DNA of 64,000 bases from Rhopalosiphum padi (GCF_020882245.1 NC_083598.1:72607714-72671713); one strand, 5' to 3'; positions 50,124 through 64,000 are shown, counted from the stretch's first letter. Notes: generated by a model not told the origin, from the letters alone. Numbers and translations are program-made.

Positions 50124-53100
50124 TTAACTGCTTTATAATTAACAAAATAGCTAAAAATATACTCAAAATATCTATTTAATAAACTAATAGTTCACAGTTT
50201 AATATTTCATTTTAATAACCAAAATAATAAATTACATAATTTTTCAATTAGGTAACTTTCAACCTTATAGACAGCAAGAGCAATTTTTTATAAAGTATAA
50301 GTATTTAACATTAATTGTACGAAACAATTTATTATAATTTTGCACTTTATTGATACATGATAATTCCATTGGGTAACTATGTTCTAGAGTGCTGAGTATT
50401 GAATATTTAAATTAATAATTATATAATATATTACTATAATATATTATTTTACTATTGTGATTATAGTACTATCTTGGCATTCAGTATAATCTAAGGCCAC
50501 GGTACTAAATATCTATCTACTCTATGATAATACCACTTATTATGACAATATTATGCTTCATTTAATCTTTGATAATACGTATATGTTATCACAGACCATG
50601 GGTTATGTCAATAATTTATTGAAGATCCTCAAATACCCATGAAAACTAGATAATCTGAAAATAGCTTTAAGTACCTACTATTATAGTAGAAAGCACGTAA
50701 TTTAGAGGGGTAGGAACGATCGAAACGAGATGTAGCACATTATAAAAACCGAAAACCACCCAATTATGAAATGCTATATCTCGCTAAAAAATTAACAAAA
50801 AATAATAATTTGAACGTTAAAATTCATAAAAAAAATGGCCCTTTTAATTAAGTATATTTAAAATATAGGTTGCCATTTGAAAATCAAATATATCAAGATA
50901 CCTAATAATTATTTCATTGCTATTAAAAAATAAAAGAATGAAAAAAATATTGAAACAAAATATTTTGAAAAAAAAATCCTTGCCAAGTCAGAGATCGGCA
51001 TGTAAACTTTCTTGATTTTCAAATTTTAGAAATTTATTAATTGTATGCATTATGTATGTATAATGTATTTTATTTTCATTTTCATTTAGTGAGATAGATC
51101 TCCGAAACTGGAGATCGGATTTTGTTGTTTGGGGTCTTGTTAGATTCACATTGGCTGGGAGAAGTGCAGTGAAGATTTTCAGAACTTTTATAGTTAATTC
51201 ACTACAGAGCTTCAAAAAAAAATAAAACACATTTCACTGCACTTCTCCTAGCTAATGGCCAATGTGAATCTAACAAAACCCCAAACAACAAAATTCGTTC
51301 TCCAGTTTCGGTAATCTGCCTCGCTAAATGAAAATTATCAAAAAATAACTATTTTTTTAACTGTGAAAAATTAAATCATTTTTTTTTAAATGTTAATCTC
51401 ACATTTTGTATCTACTTGATAATTCCTTATTAATGATCTATAAACCAAGTTTTTAGCTATAATAGTTTTGGAAAAAAGTTAAAAAAAAAATAGAAATTTT
51501 GGGACTGTTCACGCCGACGTTTTGTTGATTTAAATCGTTATACCATTTGAGTACTGATCTCCCTCATTAATATTTTATGTTAAAGCTAGCTTAATTATCC
51601 ACCTACTCATTACAACTGAGTTACATTTTTATCATTTTCATATTTAACACAAATTCTTGAAATTTTAAAAATTCAGACTTTTTTCATTTCAATTACCATA
51701 CTTACTTGATTAAAAATCAAGAAAGTAAAATGAAAAAAGTTAATATTTGATGAAATAATGAGTGTTTAATGATAAAAGAATCACTCTGTATATAAATAGT
51801 CATGTAATAATAAATATATGTACAATTACTACGAAAGTAAAATTAGTATTTATTTATTTGCAATTTGTTACTTTACATAGTTTTATCTAATAATAATAGT
51901 TATTCAAACTTTTCAACTTAATGTTCTAAACATGATTCTAAACGTTTTAAAAATTCACCTGATGAGGCAGCGTTTATTATGTGGTCTTCTTTAAAAATTA
52001 TTACATATTTACATACTACATGCCACTCGTATTTTGTTTTTTAAATCTTCGACATTTAAAATCGTAGCGTGTATATTTTTATAATTATTTTCATTACTTT
52101 CATACTTAGTTTATCATAATTCGGATGCACGTATTATGAATGGCAAAAAAATAGTAGGTACATTATAAAAACAAATAAGTGTTTATTTATGTTTTATAAT
52201 TTTATATGTCAAAAAACAGATATTTAAAAATATCGAAAATATTATTTTGATTTTTAAGTGAAAATTTAACATAGGTACTTAAAAATTTCTTAAAAACGGT
52301 TTATTCGTATAACTGTATAAGTATAGGTAATAAACCTTTAACAGACTATAACTTTGCCAATTTTATAATTAGGAAAAAACTTTTTATGCAAAAATTGTTT
52401 AGAAAAAAATACTCAATCCGATTCTGTAAAAAAATTGGTGTTGCTATTTAAAAAAAAGTAAGATATATCATCGCGCATGCGCGTATCAAAAGGGTTAAAA
52501 AATTGACATTTATTTGAAAATGTGTATTTAAGTACTCTCTTTTATTCTCTTTTATACACATAAAGTGTACATTAGGTAGTTATATATAGGAATTTGCATG
52601 TTTTCTAATATTAATTCATTTTAAACACAGCTTAATGATACAGAAATTTATTTCATAATACCTGGAATCCTGCAAGAGTCTACAGTAATTGCCCAAATTT
52701 TTTTTTTTTTACATATTTTGCATATTTTCCTTTTTTTCACATGTTGTATTTTATTAATATTTAATTTTTCTATGAATAATTGATGCCTAAAAAAATTATA
52801 TAGGTATACCTTAAATAATATTCAAAGAAATTACTAATTAGAAACTTAGAATATCATGTTTTCCTTGTCTAAGGAACTATTTATAGTTGAAATTATGAAA
52901 CATGGATATACTTTTGTCTACACACAGACTTTAAGACTGTTTATTTGCATAAATATATATATATATATATATTATACTATTCTTATACGAGATAGTTAAA
53001 TTAATTGGTCATTGGTGTTAGTTCTTCAATATTATATTATTTATTCATAGGTATTTTAATTTTTCTATATTTTTCAATACGGTACATTTAATATTTAAAC

Positions 53101-53794
53101 ACACTTTATAAACATAAAATTAATAATATTGGTAATATTATCAAACAAATTTTTTTTTCTTATATAATATAGCATAGTCAAAATATTTTGGATTTTAAGC
53201 CATCATATTTAAATAATTGCGCATATTTTAAAGTAAGGGCATATTTTGTGATTTTTTAGATCATAAATAAATCATATTTTAAGAGTTTTAGGTATTAAGT
53301 ATTTACATAATCACAAGAGCATGAACTGGTAAAATGGTTTAATTTCATATTCTCATATAAAAATGAATAACAATAAGCTTCATTTAATTAATTAAATTAA
53401 TAAATAAACAAAAAATCTCTACACAAATTTTAGTAATTTATGATGAATAAAAATAAATAATACATTCTAAACATGCAGGTAAAAAAAAAAATCAAGTATA
53501 AATTATGCTATTTCAAGTTCAAGTTTTAACATTTATCCACATAAATACACAATATAGGCACCTATTATATTGATACAATATCATCAAGTTTTATTTCTAC
53601 AATATTATAAGTTAGCACAAGTACCTACTACCTACATAATATTTATGTAAATTATATTTTGAAAATTGTTATCAAACATCTTTAGATATGAGTAATTTCG
53701 TAGTGATAAGTAATAGGTAACTCACAAAAATAATATTTTAATTAAAAATCAAGTTTTGAAGAAGAGTTGTCTCTAATATTGTTATTTTTAGGTT
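50124..53794. other. Spacer upstream of ClC copy 1
   Basis: No gene seen. The part next to 50123 must hold the promoter of ClC copy 1. A fold-back MITE lies at 51.08-51.34 kb. A block around 51.72-51.79 kb (AATAATGAGTGTTTAA ... AGAATCACTC) matches a phrase at about 8.04-8.07 kb and is a dispersed repeat. The open frame at 50988-51230 (minus) lies across the fold-back element. Confidence 0.55.
51078..51335. mobile_element. Fold-back MITE with about 110-bp arms
   Basis: The left arm contains CATTTAGTGAG, CGAAACTGGAGA, TTTTGTTGTTTGGGGT, TTGTTAGATTCACATTGGC and GAGAAGTGCAGTGA. The right arm contains the complements in reverse order. The spacer is only about 40 bp. No reading frame. No clear target duplication. 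Confidence 0.8.
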
Positions 53795-55069
53795 CAGTGG
53801 CGTGTGGTCAGGGCAAGCTAGGTAAACAGCGCATGCCTATCCAAAAAAGGATAAATAAAAAGTTTAATATAATGTTAAATAACAATGCAAAACATACATT
53901 AAAATTACAGTTACTTATATTAATTCTTATTTGAGCTTTCAATTTAAAAAAATGTATCAAGTTTCTCCAAAAGAAATTAAATGCATTTTTTCGTATAAGC
54001 AATTTCTTTACAGAAGCTCTCAAATTTTAGATTACCCGACTCAGCCGACTCGTTCCAATATTATTATAAGAATGACCAGTTGCAGTAGAACTATAGAAAG
54101 GGATATCCACGTTTATATATGGCAATTGGCAGTTGAAAGCGCTGTGCCGAACGCTTACCGATATTTTTAAAAACATAATTCCAATATTTTTCCGTTGCCT
54201 ACAGAATTATTTTAATTTTATTATACAGGTACATTGACAAATGACCATATTATTTTGAAAAAGAAACTAAATGTCAATTGCAAAATAATGCCTAGGTTAA
54301 ATCTATTTAAAACATTATGGTAAACATTTTTATTAAATAAAAAGCAATTTTGAGTAACAACGTAAAAAACCAGAAAACATTTTACAAAATACTTATTAAT
54401 GAAATATTTTAATTATTGGATATATCCAGTAATTGGATAATAAGTTATAACTTATTAACAAATTTTCAAGCACTATTTGATTTTTTAAATAAATTCAAAT
54501 TTTTATTATTTAAAATTTTTAACATTTAACCCAAATAGATATTTAAACTACATGATAGATTTTCAAAATTTTGCACTAAAAAACTTTGAGACGAATTTCA
54601 AATAAAATAAATACTTGATTTTATTAGATTAAAAACGAATTGATTGTATTATACATACCTAAAGAATTTTAAAATGCTAATCATTATGATTTAGTCAAAA
54701 TAAATAAGATGAACAATTTATTATCGGCTTTCTAAGAAGTATTAACTTTTAACTCGGTCAACTAATTTTAACTACCTATTCCTAGTACAACACTTCAACG
54801 ACTTCAATTTTTTTGTTAAAACCAATAAAATTGTTTCAAAGATCTACCCAAGAACATCATTAAATTTAATCGAAGCTGAACTGCACAAAGAAAAATAATC
54901 CAAAATGTTATGATTATATTATAAATGAATTTTTGAAACAAAAAAAAAACAAATGTATTTTATTTATAAATAAATTTTATATTGTAATTCTTATCAATAA
55001 TATACCTTTTTTAGGTTTTAACTTTTATTTTAGCGCTTACCCAATATAAATTATCATCGCACGCCACTG
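53795..55069. mobile_element. 1.27-kb TIR element beside ClC copy 2 3' end
   Basis: Both ends start CAGTGGCGTG in inverted orientation: the left continues TGGTCAGGGCAAGC and the right continues CGATGATAATTT. These resemble hAT termini. The interior is AT-rich with only short open frames (53808-54023 minus, 53931-54170 plus) and no recognisable transposase. The flanking 8-mers do not match well. It ends about 225 bp from the stop of ClC copy 2. Confidence 0.55.
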
Positions 55070-55260
55070 CTTGGATTCAACATTCACATTAATCAATTTT
55101 ATTTCTTAATATATTTATAAGGATTTGAATTAATTCAATGTGATAATATAAATACATTAGATACATTAGATAAATATAAATCAATTTAAAAATACCATTT
55201 ATAAATTAACAAATATACCAATGTTTTAAGGTGTAAAGTTTTTTACAAACCAATACATAA

Positions 55261-55266
55261 TTTATT
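55261..55266 (-). terminator. Poly(A) signal of ClC copy 2
   Basis: Minus-strand AATAAA 28 bp after the TAG stop. Confidence 0.55.
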
Positions 55267-55293
55267 GATAATTTCTTTGGGATAATTATTTAC

Positions 55294-58200
55294 CTATTCC
55301 ATTTTGCTTGAACACTTTTGTTCTATTACATTGATTTTACCCATGTGTCTTATTACTTTATACCGAGCTAAATCTTTACGCGTCACAATCCCAGCAACCT
55401 ATAATTTCAATGAAAATATATGATATATATATATTGATTATATAATTATACAATAATTAATAGGTAAAGAAGAAATAATTACTTCATTTGAATCGTTCAC
55501 AACAACTATATGCCGAAGTCCCATAGCTCTGAATAATTTAAAAATACGTGGCAATGACATAGTCTGTATATAAAGAAACATAAAAATGATATTAATTGTT
55601 ATTTATATGACTAAAATATTTAAGCCTTAAGTACTAATGCTTAATATAAGATAGGAACATATTAAAATAAAAGTATTATTTAATTTAAAATTATGAACTT
55701 TTAAGTCAAAATTAAAAATTCAAATTTGCAATATTTTTAAGACTTTAGTCGAATACCAGTGCCTTACAAGATATAATAGGTAGTAGATACGTAAAAGGAC
55801 ACTACAATGTTACATCCGCATTTATTGTATAGGTAGCTATAATAGTATAATAGGTAGCCATTATATTAGAGTAAATTGACTTAATTATGAAACATAAAAG
55901 TAAGAACTTTATCTGTGTTCATATGTTAGTATTTTACGTGAATTGCATTTTTAAACTATTTTATTTATGCAAAAGTAACTGAAAAATTGAATTATAGATT
56001 TATAGTAAAAACCAAAATTCGAACACAGATAAAGTTTTTACCATTCAGTTTCATACAAGCCCGGATTTAGGATTAAGATATTTTTAAATTATTTTTTTGT
56101 ACTTACATATCATAGGCACATAGGCTATAAACTATATTAAGTATTAAAAAACTTAATATCATAGAAATTTGTTACACTCACGTGTTGAACAATATATGGT
56201 GATGGATTCATGAATCGCGATAAATCTATTGTTAATTTTAGGTCATTTTGCAGTAGTTCAATATCCTGTAATAATAATTTATTCAATTGAATAAAACGGG
56301 CAAAAGCCTTATTTGTAACAACAGATAATAGACAAAATAAAATAGATATAATATAAAAATAGTCATAGTAAATAAAAAATAAAACAAAAGTAGGTAATTT
56401 GTAGTAATAATTAATATATACATATAGGTAGTGATACCATAACTTAATACATAACTGTAATGATAGGTTATTTTGTATTATTGGACATTTGTTAAAATGA
56501 ATGTCATAAATAGATTTATAGCCATTAAGTACTGCAGTATATCCAAAGCAGTATTTAGGTAGTAGTTTTTGCGCCCCAGACAAGATAGGTAGTTGTACCA
56601 CCTTCTACAAATTGCTGAAATTATAGGAAATTAATAAAAATTATTTACCTATATCTAGGCATTAATTCTTGGTTATACCAAAAATATTACCTGGTGGCTA
56701 GTAAAATCAGTTGAATATCCTACCTGGATTATTTTGAAATACATAGTATACATAGTACATAGTACCTTACAATAATGTATAAATTGAAAAAAATAACTTA
56801 ACCCATTACTTTGCTTTGAATACAAATTAGTATTTATGTAGATAATTATTGATAGCAGCTAGCATTTTAATTTTCTGAATACAGTATTCTAAGTAAATAA
56901 ATACCTACTTACTTCAATACTTGAATATCTAGGATAGTCTTCTCTAAAAGTTTCCATTGTAACAGAGTCCCAATAATTAGTTAGTGGCCCATCGAATACT
57001 TTGTTTTCCAAAAGTACAATTAGTTGTGATCGTAATATTAAACCACGCAGATAACATTTAGTCTTTCCTTCATCCTAAGTAAATACAATAATGTATTCTG
57101 AATTACAATTTTTAAAAAAATAACAATAATTAATAAAATTGTTAACTTACTAATTCATAATTTTTTACGTATTCAATTACTGGAAAACCATTATGAGAAT
57201 ATTTTTTTAATGTTTTTACAATGTTTCCAACTGATTCTTTAGTCTTAAATGTAATAACTGGATGTGTCATTAAATTGTCAGCATAAATGTTAGAAGATAA
57301 CGGTGGTGGGTCCCAAGCTAATAATGGCATACCACTTAAATCAATTTGTGTGTCATAAATACTCTATATAAAATAAACTCACAATTAAAACTTTGTATTA
57401 AATTTAAAAAAGTTATTTTGATTAGAATAATAGATATACATTTTTGTTACAAGTATGAAGTAAGAAACCCCTCTCTTCCATTTTATTCTAGTTACACAAA
57501 ATGTGAAGTGTATAAGTTTGTGTGTTTAAAATAATTAAGTTAAATTTTATGATTATCTACTTTTAAAATGTAACCTCCAACTTATTAATCCAACTCCCAA
57601 CTAAAAACTACATTGTATTTATTTTTACAACTTATAATTATTATAAATGAATATAACACCTATGAACCTATGTTGATATAAATACATAATACATATACAT
57701 ACTATGTACACTAATACACTATAAATGTATAATATAGAATATATAAATTATACTATAAATTTATATATATAATTTATTAAAATAATTATATATTAAGTTA
57801 TTAATTACTTATTTTGTATTTTAATAATTAAATGCATTTCATTATTGTAGTCAAGACCACAGGATCAAATGTCCTAAAAAAATTACTGTGAATCACATAT
57901 GAAATATATCATACCACATAGTTGATAATCTGACACTGCTAGCAAGATAATTTGTATAGTTTTTAAAACGAAATAAGTTTTATTAATTCTCTTACTTCAG
58001 AAAAAAAATCACCAACCCACTTGGCTGTCATTAAACAAATCATAAGTGGTAAACCAAATGTTATGCTTCCGGTAGCTTCTACTAGAATAATTGTCAAACT
58101 AATAGTCATTCTTGTAATTCCACCCAATTGTGATGCAGCACCAATCAACGAATATATACCTATATTCTGAAATTAAAGTAATAGTTTTTCATAGAATATA

Positions 58201-61200
58201 AGTACTAAAATAGGTATAAGTTTATAACATATTAATATACTGTATTTGGGAAAAAATGAAATACTGCTCGTCCAACAAGCCGTCCCCATGCTGCTCCAGT
58301 ACACAATCCCGGTATTAATACACCACCGCTAAAATGCACTCCGTAAGTCCACAAAGTTATGAAATAAGCAAATATACCAAAATAAACTACTGTAGTTGTA
58401 TTAAAAACATCTAAAAATTTAGCATAAAAATCATAATCAATGTCAAGAATTGTATATAGTACCTGTACCAGACACAACTATGTATAAATTGTAATACCAG
58501 GAGAATCATGAAACAATGATCGTACTGTTCCCTCTAAAAGCTGAAACCATAGAGCAGCCATAGCATTAAATTCACCATCATTGCATCCAAACTGATATAA
58601 TATAAACACAAATAAAACATATTACATTTAAAATCTATTACATTTTACTAGTATATGAAAATTATATTTATGATTTTTTATTTTTACAAAATAAAATTAC
58701 ATTTTTTTTATATTTTATACCTGAATAGGATGATCTGTTGGATCAAGTCCTAATTTTTTACAATCACTAGTAAACAGAATGAGTAAAAAACTAATTGTCA
58801 CTGTAGTCGTACAAACAATTAAGACTTCTAAAACTTTTTTCCAGTTTTTATTAACATATCTGTAAAAATCAAAATTAATAATTTTTATTTTTTCTGTTTT
58901 TTTTGTTTGCTTTTTAAATAAAAGAGGAATATAGTAAACTAAATTTTTTATATGTGTTATAACATGTAAACTGTAATTACTTTGTTTTGTACTTGCAACC
59001 TACTTTAATTTTAATCATCTATTCCAGGAGTGGCGAACCTTTTTTGAGTCAAGTGCCAAATTTTTCTAATCAAGATTTTGAAAATTTTTTACATGCAAGG
59101 AAATTATATTTTCTAAGAATAAAAATTAAGTTAAGATTTATTATGTAATTTTATTAATTAGGTATACATTTTTTTCTAATTATAATTTTTAAAAAATACA
59201 TAATTTGATACTCATAACCACAATTTTATAAATAGCTGAATTTTTAATAATTTAAATTTTTTTTGCGTGCCATAGGTTCGCCACCCTGGTTAATAGATTC
59301 TATTCACTATTGTAATTTACCTTTTCCTGAATTTAAATAATTGAAGATTTAAATAACAAAACAATGCTCCAGTCAAGCCACCAAATATACCCATAAGTAC
59401 AAATATTGGAATGTCAAGTATATGATATGATAAATCATCAAATTTTCCAAAATTTAACAAACCTCTGTATGTAAGGTCACCTATAATACAAAATATTATT
59501 TATTTTTAAAATTATACAAAATTTCTAAGCATTAGTAGGAGAAAAATATTGATGATTTGACCTGGATGCCCATGATAAGCACTTAAAACAGAGTGTAATG
59601 TGAACATTGAAATCATAGATCCAAAAAATATTCGCCATGTAAGTGCTTGGTTCCAGAAACTAGCACCTTCTTCTAAACTGAATAGCAAACCACCTATAGT
59701 CAAATTATTATATGTACATAGTTATGACAAAATAATAAATATTACAACATAAGATTACGAGAAAATTTTACAGAATGGCCTACCTACGGGAGCACCAAAA
59801 GCGGCAGCTATTCCTGCCGCAGCACCTCCAGATACAAAGTCTCTTTTTTCATGATCTTCTCTAAAAAAATTCAATGCACCTAAATCTTTATTGAAAGTTG
59901 TACTCTTTCCTTGAGAAATTCCTGCAGCTACTATAGATCCTGCATGAATCATAGGTCCTTCCTGAAAAAAAAATGAATTAAAACTTATACAAGGATATAA
60001 TAATATCTATATTTATATTAGATAATTATACGTATATTCACATCAGATAATGATAATAAAAATATTTCTTAAATTTAAAATGTCTATAATTTACATGTTT
60101 TATGAAATGAAATGATATCAAAATAATATGCTTCATATAGGTACAATGACTATTAGACTTACTTTACCACCCCACAAACCACCAAGTGCAACAGTAATAA
60201 CACCTATTACTTTAACAGCCAATGTCTTCAGTCTAATCAATCTAGGTACTTTGATTCCATTTAAAAAACATTTCACAGCCGGGATACCAGAACCTTTAGC
60301 CATAGGCTATCAATGTAAAGTAGGTATATTAAATATTATAATTATAATTACAGTGTAGTAGAGTATTGTATAATACTAAATAGAACATTATGATTTATAC
60401 TATATAATATATACTCACTTCAACATAAACTATAAGACATGACCCAATTAATGATGGAATTAAGTTTAACACAAGGGCCACCAAATAAGGTTTAACCATA
60501 CAATCCTTTTGTGTACACTCATCAAAATCTAAGTTATTTATAGTAAAGAAATATTGACCCTTATTTTGATTGTGAATACAAAATAATATATCTACTTGTA
60601 TTATTTGTTGTCTAACTAAAGCAACATTAGGGTCAGGAACTTGATGACTTAAAAATCTTTGAAAAATGCACACAAAAAAAAATGTTAAAATGACTTAAAA
60701 AATAATCATAAAAATATTAAAAATTACTTTATCATAACTAACATTTTAAAAATTCACGTTTAATACAATTCGTTCATAAATCATAGCTATAATTAATTAA
60801 ATGTTAACACACATATGCACCGAGCCTAAAATAGTATCTGTCTACAGTTAATTTAATAATCGTAGATCTTGAATAAGCGTCGATAATCAACAAGCTAATA
60901 AAGACTGAATATGTGTTAAAAAAAGATGCAAATGCATCAAGTTCCGGGCCCTAGTAATTATAAATTAAATACCTACCAATCTAATTGAGATTTATAAAAA
61001 TTATTAGGTTATATAAGTTGTATGTAGTCCGTACAAGTTCTAAGAAGATTAGAGAAACTTTATTTAGTAAATATAACATACAATTGTGGTTGTACATACT
61101 AAATATAAAATAAACTTCTGGGTATCTGGCAGATATGATTAAATTAACAAATATTTATAGATTAATGAAAAAATTGATTCAAATAAATAAAATTTGTTAA

Positions 61201-62180
61201 ATTATAAAGTAAAATACAGTTATAAATATAATTCATAATTCATACTTTAAAAATATCAATGTTTTAGATTTAAAAATAAAGTGAGATAAAATAAAACTAA
61301 AACTAAGGATATTTATTTTAAAACTATGTAATAAGTTTAGGTATGAAATATAAAATCTTAATTTCAAATATGCTTATTTGGGACTTTGGAACCAATTAAA
61401 AATACATACATCATTTTTTAACATAGGTATGATGAAACCATTTAAAAGAAAAGAAAAACAAACATTATACCATCTAAATAAACCCTTAAGGGCAAGGAGC
61501 GAACAAGCACATAGGTACCTAAAAAAAGATTTTGTCTATGGAAACTCAATTGTTGTATAATATATTATATACATAAAAATCATAGCCAAAATCACCCGAT
61601 GTGTGTTAAACATTTATCCATACTATGTATACTGAAGTTACTTTCTGTATTTAATCAATTAAAAAAATGTGCCAATATTTTACAAATAAATTATAATTTG
61701 AAAATGAATAATAAAAAAGAGTTAAAAACCCAATCAATGTTAATTCAGAAAAAATAATTAATAAAATCGTTAGTAAAAGCATAGAAAAATGTTGACAAAA
61801 TTATTGTTTAAAAACATGTATAATAATGTGCTCTAAACTGAAGATGATTTATATTATTTATTAATTATGGTTAGTCTGATTAGGTATAACATTTTAATTT
61901 TATTTTTAATTTTGGTAAAACAAATTTTTTTTATATATTGTTATTAATAATTTAAAATTAAGTAAATATGTAAAAGGATACATTTTTTGATCATGGTGAA
62001 CTTAAAATTTGTCCCAATTTCAATGGAAATAAAAATTATTATTCCAATAAAGGCAATTGTTACCCCAATCCAAAAAAATGTCATCCATCTAGAAAAATCT
62101 TTTTGTACAACATATCTATAACCTTTTTTCTGTTCTTCTTCGCGGTATAACTCATTTTCGATGACTTCATAATCCAAGCT
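55294..62180 (-). CDS. ClC-7-type chloride/proton exchanger, copy 2 (5' end outside window)
   Basis: A second ClC-7-type antiporter, tandem to copy 1. Fifteen exons are seen: 61982-62180, 60419-60528, 60163-60306, 59784-59961, 59562-59693, 59321-59480, 58721-58859, 58498-58591, 58241-58410, 57996-58166, 57151-57363, 56913-57074, 56182-56265, 55483-55563, 55294-55398. They sum to 2,142 nt with no break: 713 residues from [10 protein letters not shown] and a TAG stop. One or two N-terminal exons, matching those of copy 1, must lie beyond 62.2 kb, probably outside the window. [20 protein letters not shown] and [11 protein letters not shown] are intact, so both exchanger glutamates are present. 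Both CBS domains are complete. Exon lengths equal copy 1 except small in-frame differences. In exon 57996-58166, 43 of 57 residues match copy 1, so the duplication is not recent. Confidence 0.93.
55885..56055. mobile_element. Small fold-back element in ClC copy 2 intron
   Basis: AACTTTATCTGTGTTC near 55906 has its complement GAACACAGATAAAGTT near 56019, and a TGAAAC/GTTTCA pair lies outside them. A short inverted-repeat element or relic without coding capacity. Confidence 0.5.
59025..59288. mobile_element. hAT-like MITE (CAGGAGTGGCGAACC ends) in ClC copy 2 intron
   Basis: The left end CAGGAGTGGCGAACCTTTTT pairs with the complement of the right end, CAGGGTGGCGAACCTATGG. The 264-bp interior is AT-rich with no frame. 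The target duplication is not clear. It lies between the exons at 59321-59480 and 58721-58859, only about 30 bp from a splice donor. Confidence 0.65.
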
Positions 62181-62845
62181 CTATAAAATAAAAAATAAAT
62201 CACAATTAAATAGGTTGAGACTTGAAGATATCCCTAAAAGGTACCCGTGTCACTACATTAAATTGTTTAATCATTAATATAAACTATTTATAATACATAG
62301 CCAAATAAGTATTATATGAATGATGTATTTAGTATTTTTTCTTGAGATCAAGGGTTAGCAGGGTCAAACTAGCCTATGGAATAAACATGCAATTGCACGA
62401 TAGGCCCTCAAAACGTATGGACCCTTGCAGCTTGTCCACATTTCAAATAAAAAATTGTATTCTTTTTTTGTGGGCTTTTTACTAAATTGCATGGTAGGCC
62501 TCTTTGAACCAGTCCGACCCTGGGATTAGGAATTGTTATATTCAAAGCTCACTAACTATAGACAGGTTAAATATTATTTGCTATACAAAATTGAAAATAT
62601 ATTACCTATCTAATGGCTAATACCTATGTGGTACTTAAATATTATTAATTAATTATATTAATAAATCATTAATCAAATGATTAACATCAATAAATAGGTA
62701 TACAAACAAAATCCAACTTTCTATTTTTTTTTATTAGATTTTTTTAGTATCAACTGCGTGGTTATTTGTCGGCATTATATTATTTACATTGGCAATGGAT
62801 TGAATTTTCATTACATTATACTATTATATGTGTACATATCAAAAA
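62181..62845. other. Intron 5' of visible ClC copy 2 exons, with MITE
   Basis: Presumed intron of ClC copy 2. A small inverted-repeat element lies at 62359-62522: the left starts CAGGGTCAAACTAG and the right is the complement of CAGGGTCGGACTGG. The flanks GGGTTAG and GGATTAG are near-identical. No exon equivalent to the copy 1 N-terminus (SHNKKFDSF...) was found. Confidence 0.5.
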
Positions 62846-63054
62846 ATTAGATGGAATTTTGAGTTCAGTTTTGTTGATGAAATTTATTCATTTTTAGAAT
62901 GTTTTGTATAGGGTATCTGGTAGTTCCTGTTTGATGCGTATTTCTACATCTACTTCTTAATGCTTCTGGAAGAATTCGAGAATTATGTGCTTGACCATAA
63001 TCAGTGTTCAGCAAGTAAGGCATGAGGGTGGGTCTTCTTTGGCCATAATGTGGT
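62846..63054 (-). mobile_element. LINE retrotransposon 3' remnant (non-LTR pol C-terminus)
   Basis: On the minus strand, broken by stops, the translation reads MAKEDPPSCLTC, then VKHIILE, then IKQELPDTLYK, then INKTELKIPSNF. This is the C-terminal cysteine/histidine segment found after the RNase H region in many arthropod non-LTR elements: an (A/M)xEDPPxCxxC phrase followed by VKHIxxEC. It is only about 70 codons long with at least four stops, so it is a dead, 5'-truncated copy, as is typical for LINEs. Confidence 0.7.
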
Positions 63055-64000
63055 TTATATGTTTATATATAATATATATATATATTTAGATAGGTAACAT
63101 ATAATATCATAATACAAAAAATTAAGCAGTGGTATATCCAATATTTTTTAACTTGACAAATACTTAGTTTTTTGATTGAGTCATGGACCATGGTTATAGT
63201 CACAAGATTTTTGATTTTTCTCCCCTTCGTAGAAAAAAAAATACAAAATGTAGAGTATTTTATTATTTTATCTTTAATATTTATTAGGTACCTACTTTGG
63301 TGAAATTACTAAAAAAAAGTGTATTTAATAAAGACCTTCTTAATAATGTGTACTGCCTAAGTAGAGTATGAGTATGCGACACAGACAATAAGGTTTACTA
63401 CTGACATTTTTATAATAAGAAGATGTCAGTAATCAATGCATTATTTGTTTATTTATTTGACTTATACTCAACGTAACAAATTTTAGATATGTTAATATGT
63501 TATTGTGGTATTGTGAAGTGAGCCAGATTTTAGATTTTGTCAAAATTATGAAAAAAATGCAAAACATTTGAATAAAGAGTATATTGTACTCTATAGTCAT
63601 TTGGTATACCTGCTACAGCTATAATAAAATAATTAATTAGATTCCTAAGTACTGGCTACCATAAACACATTATCTTTGGAACACACAGTAAAATAAATAA
63701 CTTTAAAAATAAATGTTCAAAATTCTTTTAACATTCATTAACATTTTCAAAAATATTATGTCTAATTAAAAATTTAAGGCAAAAAAATGTGATTCTTGTA
63801 GTTGAATTGTAGAATAAAAATTCTCGGACAAAATATTATCCCAAACAACAGTATTAATATTTAATCGACAATATTGAGGTAGGTACTTGGGTATATTATT
63901 TAATAAATATATTATACTTATTAAAATATTGTACAAGTTCAACAATTATTAAAAATTAAAAATCAAGTATTAATGAATCATTAAATTTAAAAAATCGAGC
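63055..64000. other. AT-rich end of window, no gene seen
   Basis: Stop-dense in all frames. The missing 5' exons of ClC copy 2 were not found here, so they are probably beyond the window. Copy 1 has a 2.66 kb intron at the same place. Confidence 0.5.

Noticed and set aside
50988..51230. 80-codon minus-strand frame
   Set aside because: It runs across one arm and spacer of a fold-back element.

Overview
The window is AT-rich, intron-containing nuclear DNA from an insect. Dense terminal-inverted-repeat transposon relics, frequent TAGGTA-type motifs and the gene content suggest an aphid or close relative; this is an inference from style, not proof. Five conserved genes can be rebuilt exon by exon. 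They are Sec61 alpha (minus, 18.8-22.2 kb), mitochondrial ribosomal protein uS15m (plus, 23.6-25.2 kb), mitochondrial tryptophanyl-tRNA synthetase (minus, 25.3-26.9 kb), elongation factor TFIIS (plus, 39.0-39.8 kb, intronless), and a tandem pair of lysosomal ClC-7-type chloride/proton exchangers (minus, 41.0-50.1 kb and 55.3 kb to beyond 62.2 kb).

Layout. 1-18.8 kb has no gene that I can support. It holds two CpG-rich islands (about 330-990 and 14.69-17.5 kb), which look like promoter or 5' exon regions, and many transposon relics. Two of these have perfect 8-bp target duplications and one has flanking TA. 18.8-26.9 kb is a compact housekeeping block: Sec61 alpha and uS15m diverge from a shared 1.4 kb spacer, and uS15m and WARS2 converge with only 97 bp between their stops. 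28.9-37.1 kb is an unusual tandem array about 8 kb long. Repeat units of about 2.3 kb carry remnants of two short signal-peptide-like coding pieces, one on each strand. At its left edge lies an open terminal exon whose 3' part is tandemly copied with a 199-bp period. TFIIS follows, then the two ClC genes in the same orientation.

How the genes relate. Three genes serve gene expression and protein export (Sec61 translocon; mitochondrial translation by uS15m and WARS2; Pol II elongation). The ClC pair would act in endolysosomal acidification. The ClC copies share splice sites and phases at all 15 comparable exons, so they arose by gene duplication. The first copy has one extra T in a homopolymer. 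Summing its 17 exons gives 2,281 nt, exactly one more than a multiple of three, and the matching exon of the second copy is one base shorter. So the first copy is either newly broken, misassembled, or read through slippage.

The best candidates for something undescribed are the 28.9-37.1 kb array, the ClC frameshift, and a 29-bp motif that lies upstream of both WARS2 and TFIIS in the same orientation relative to each gene.
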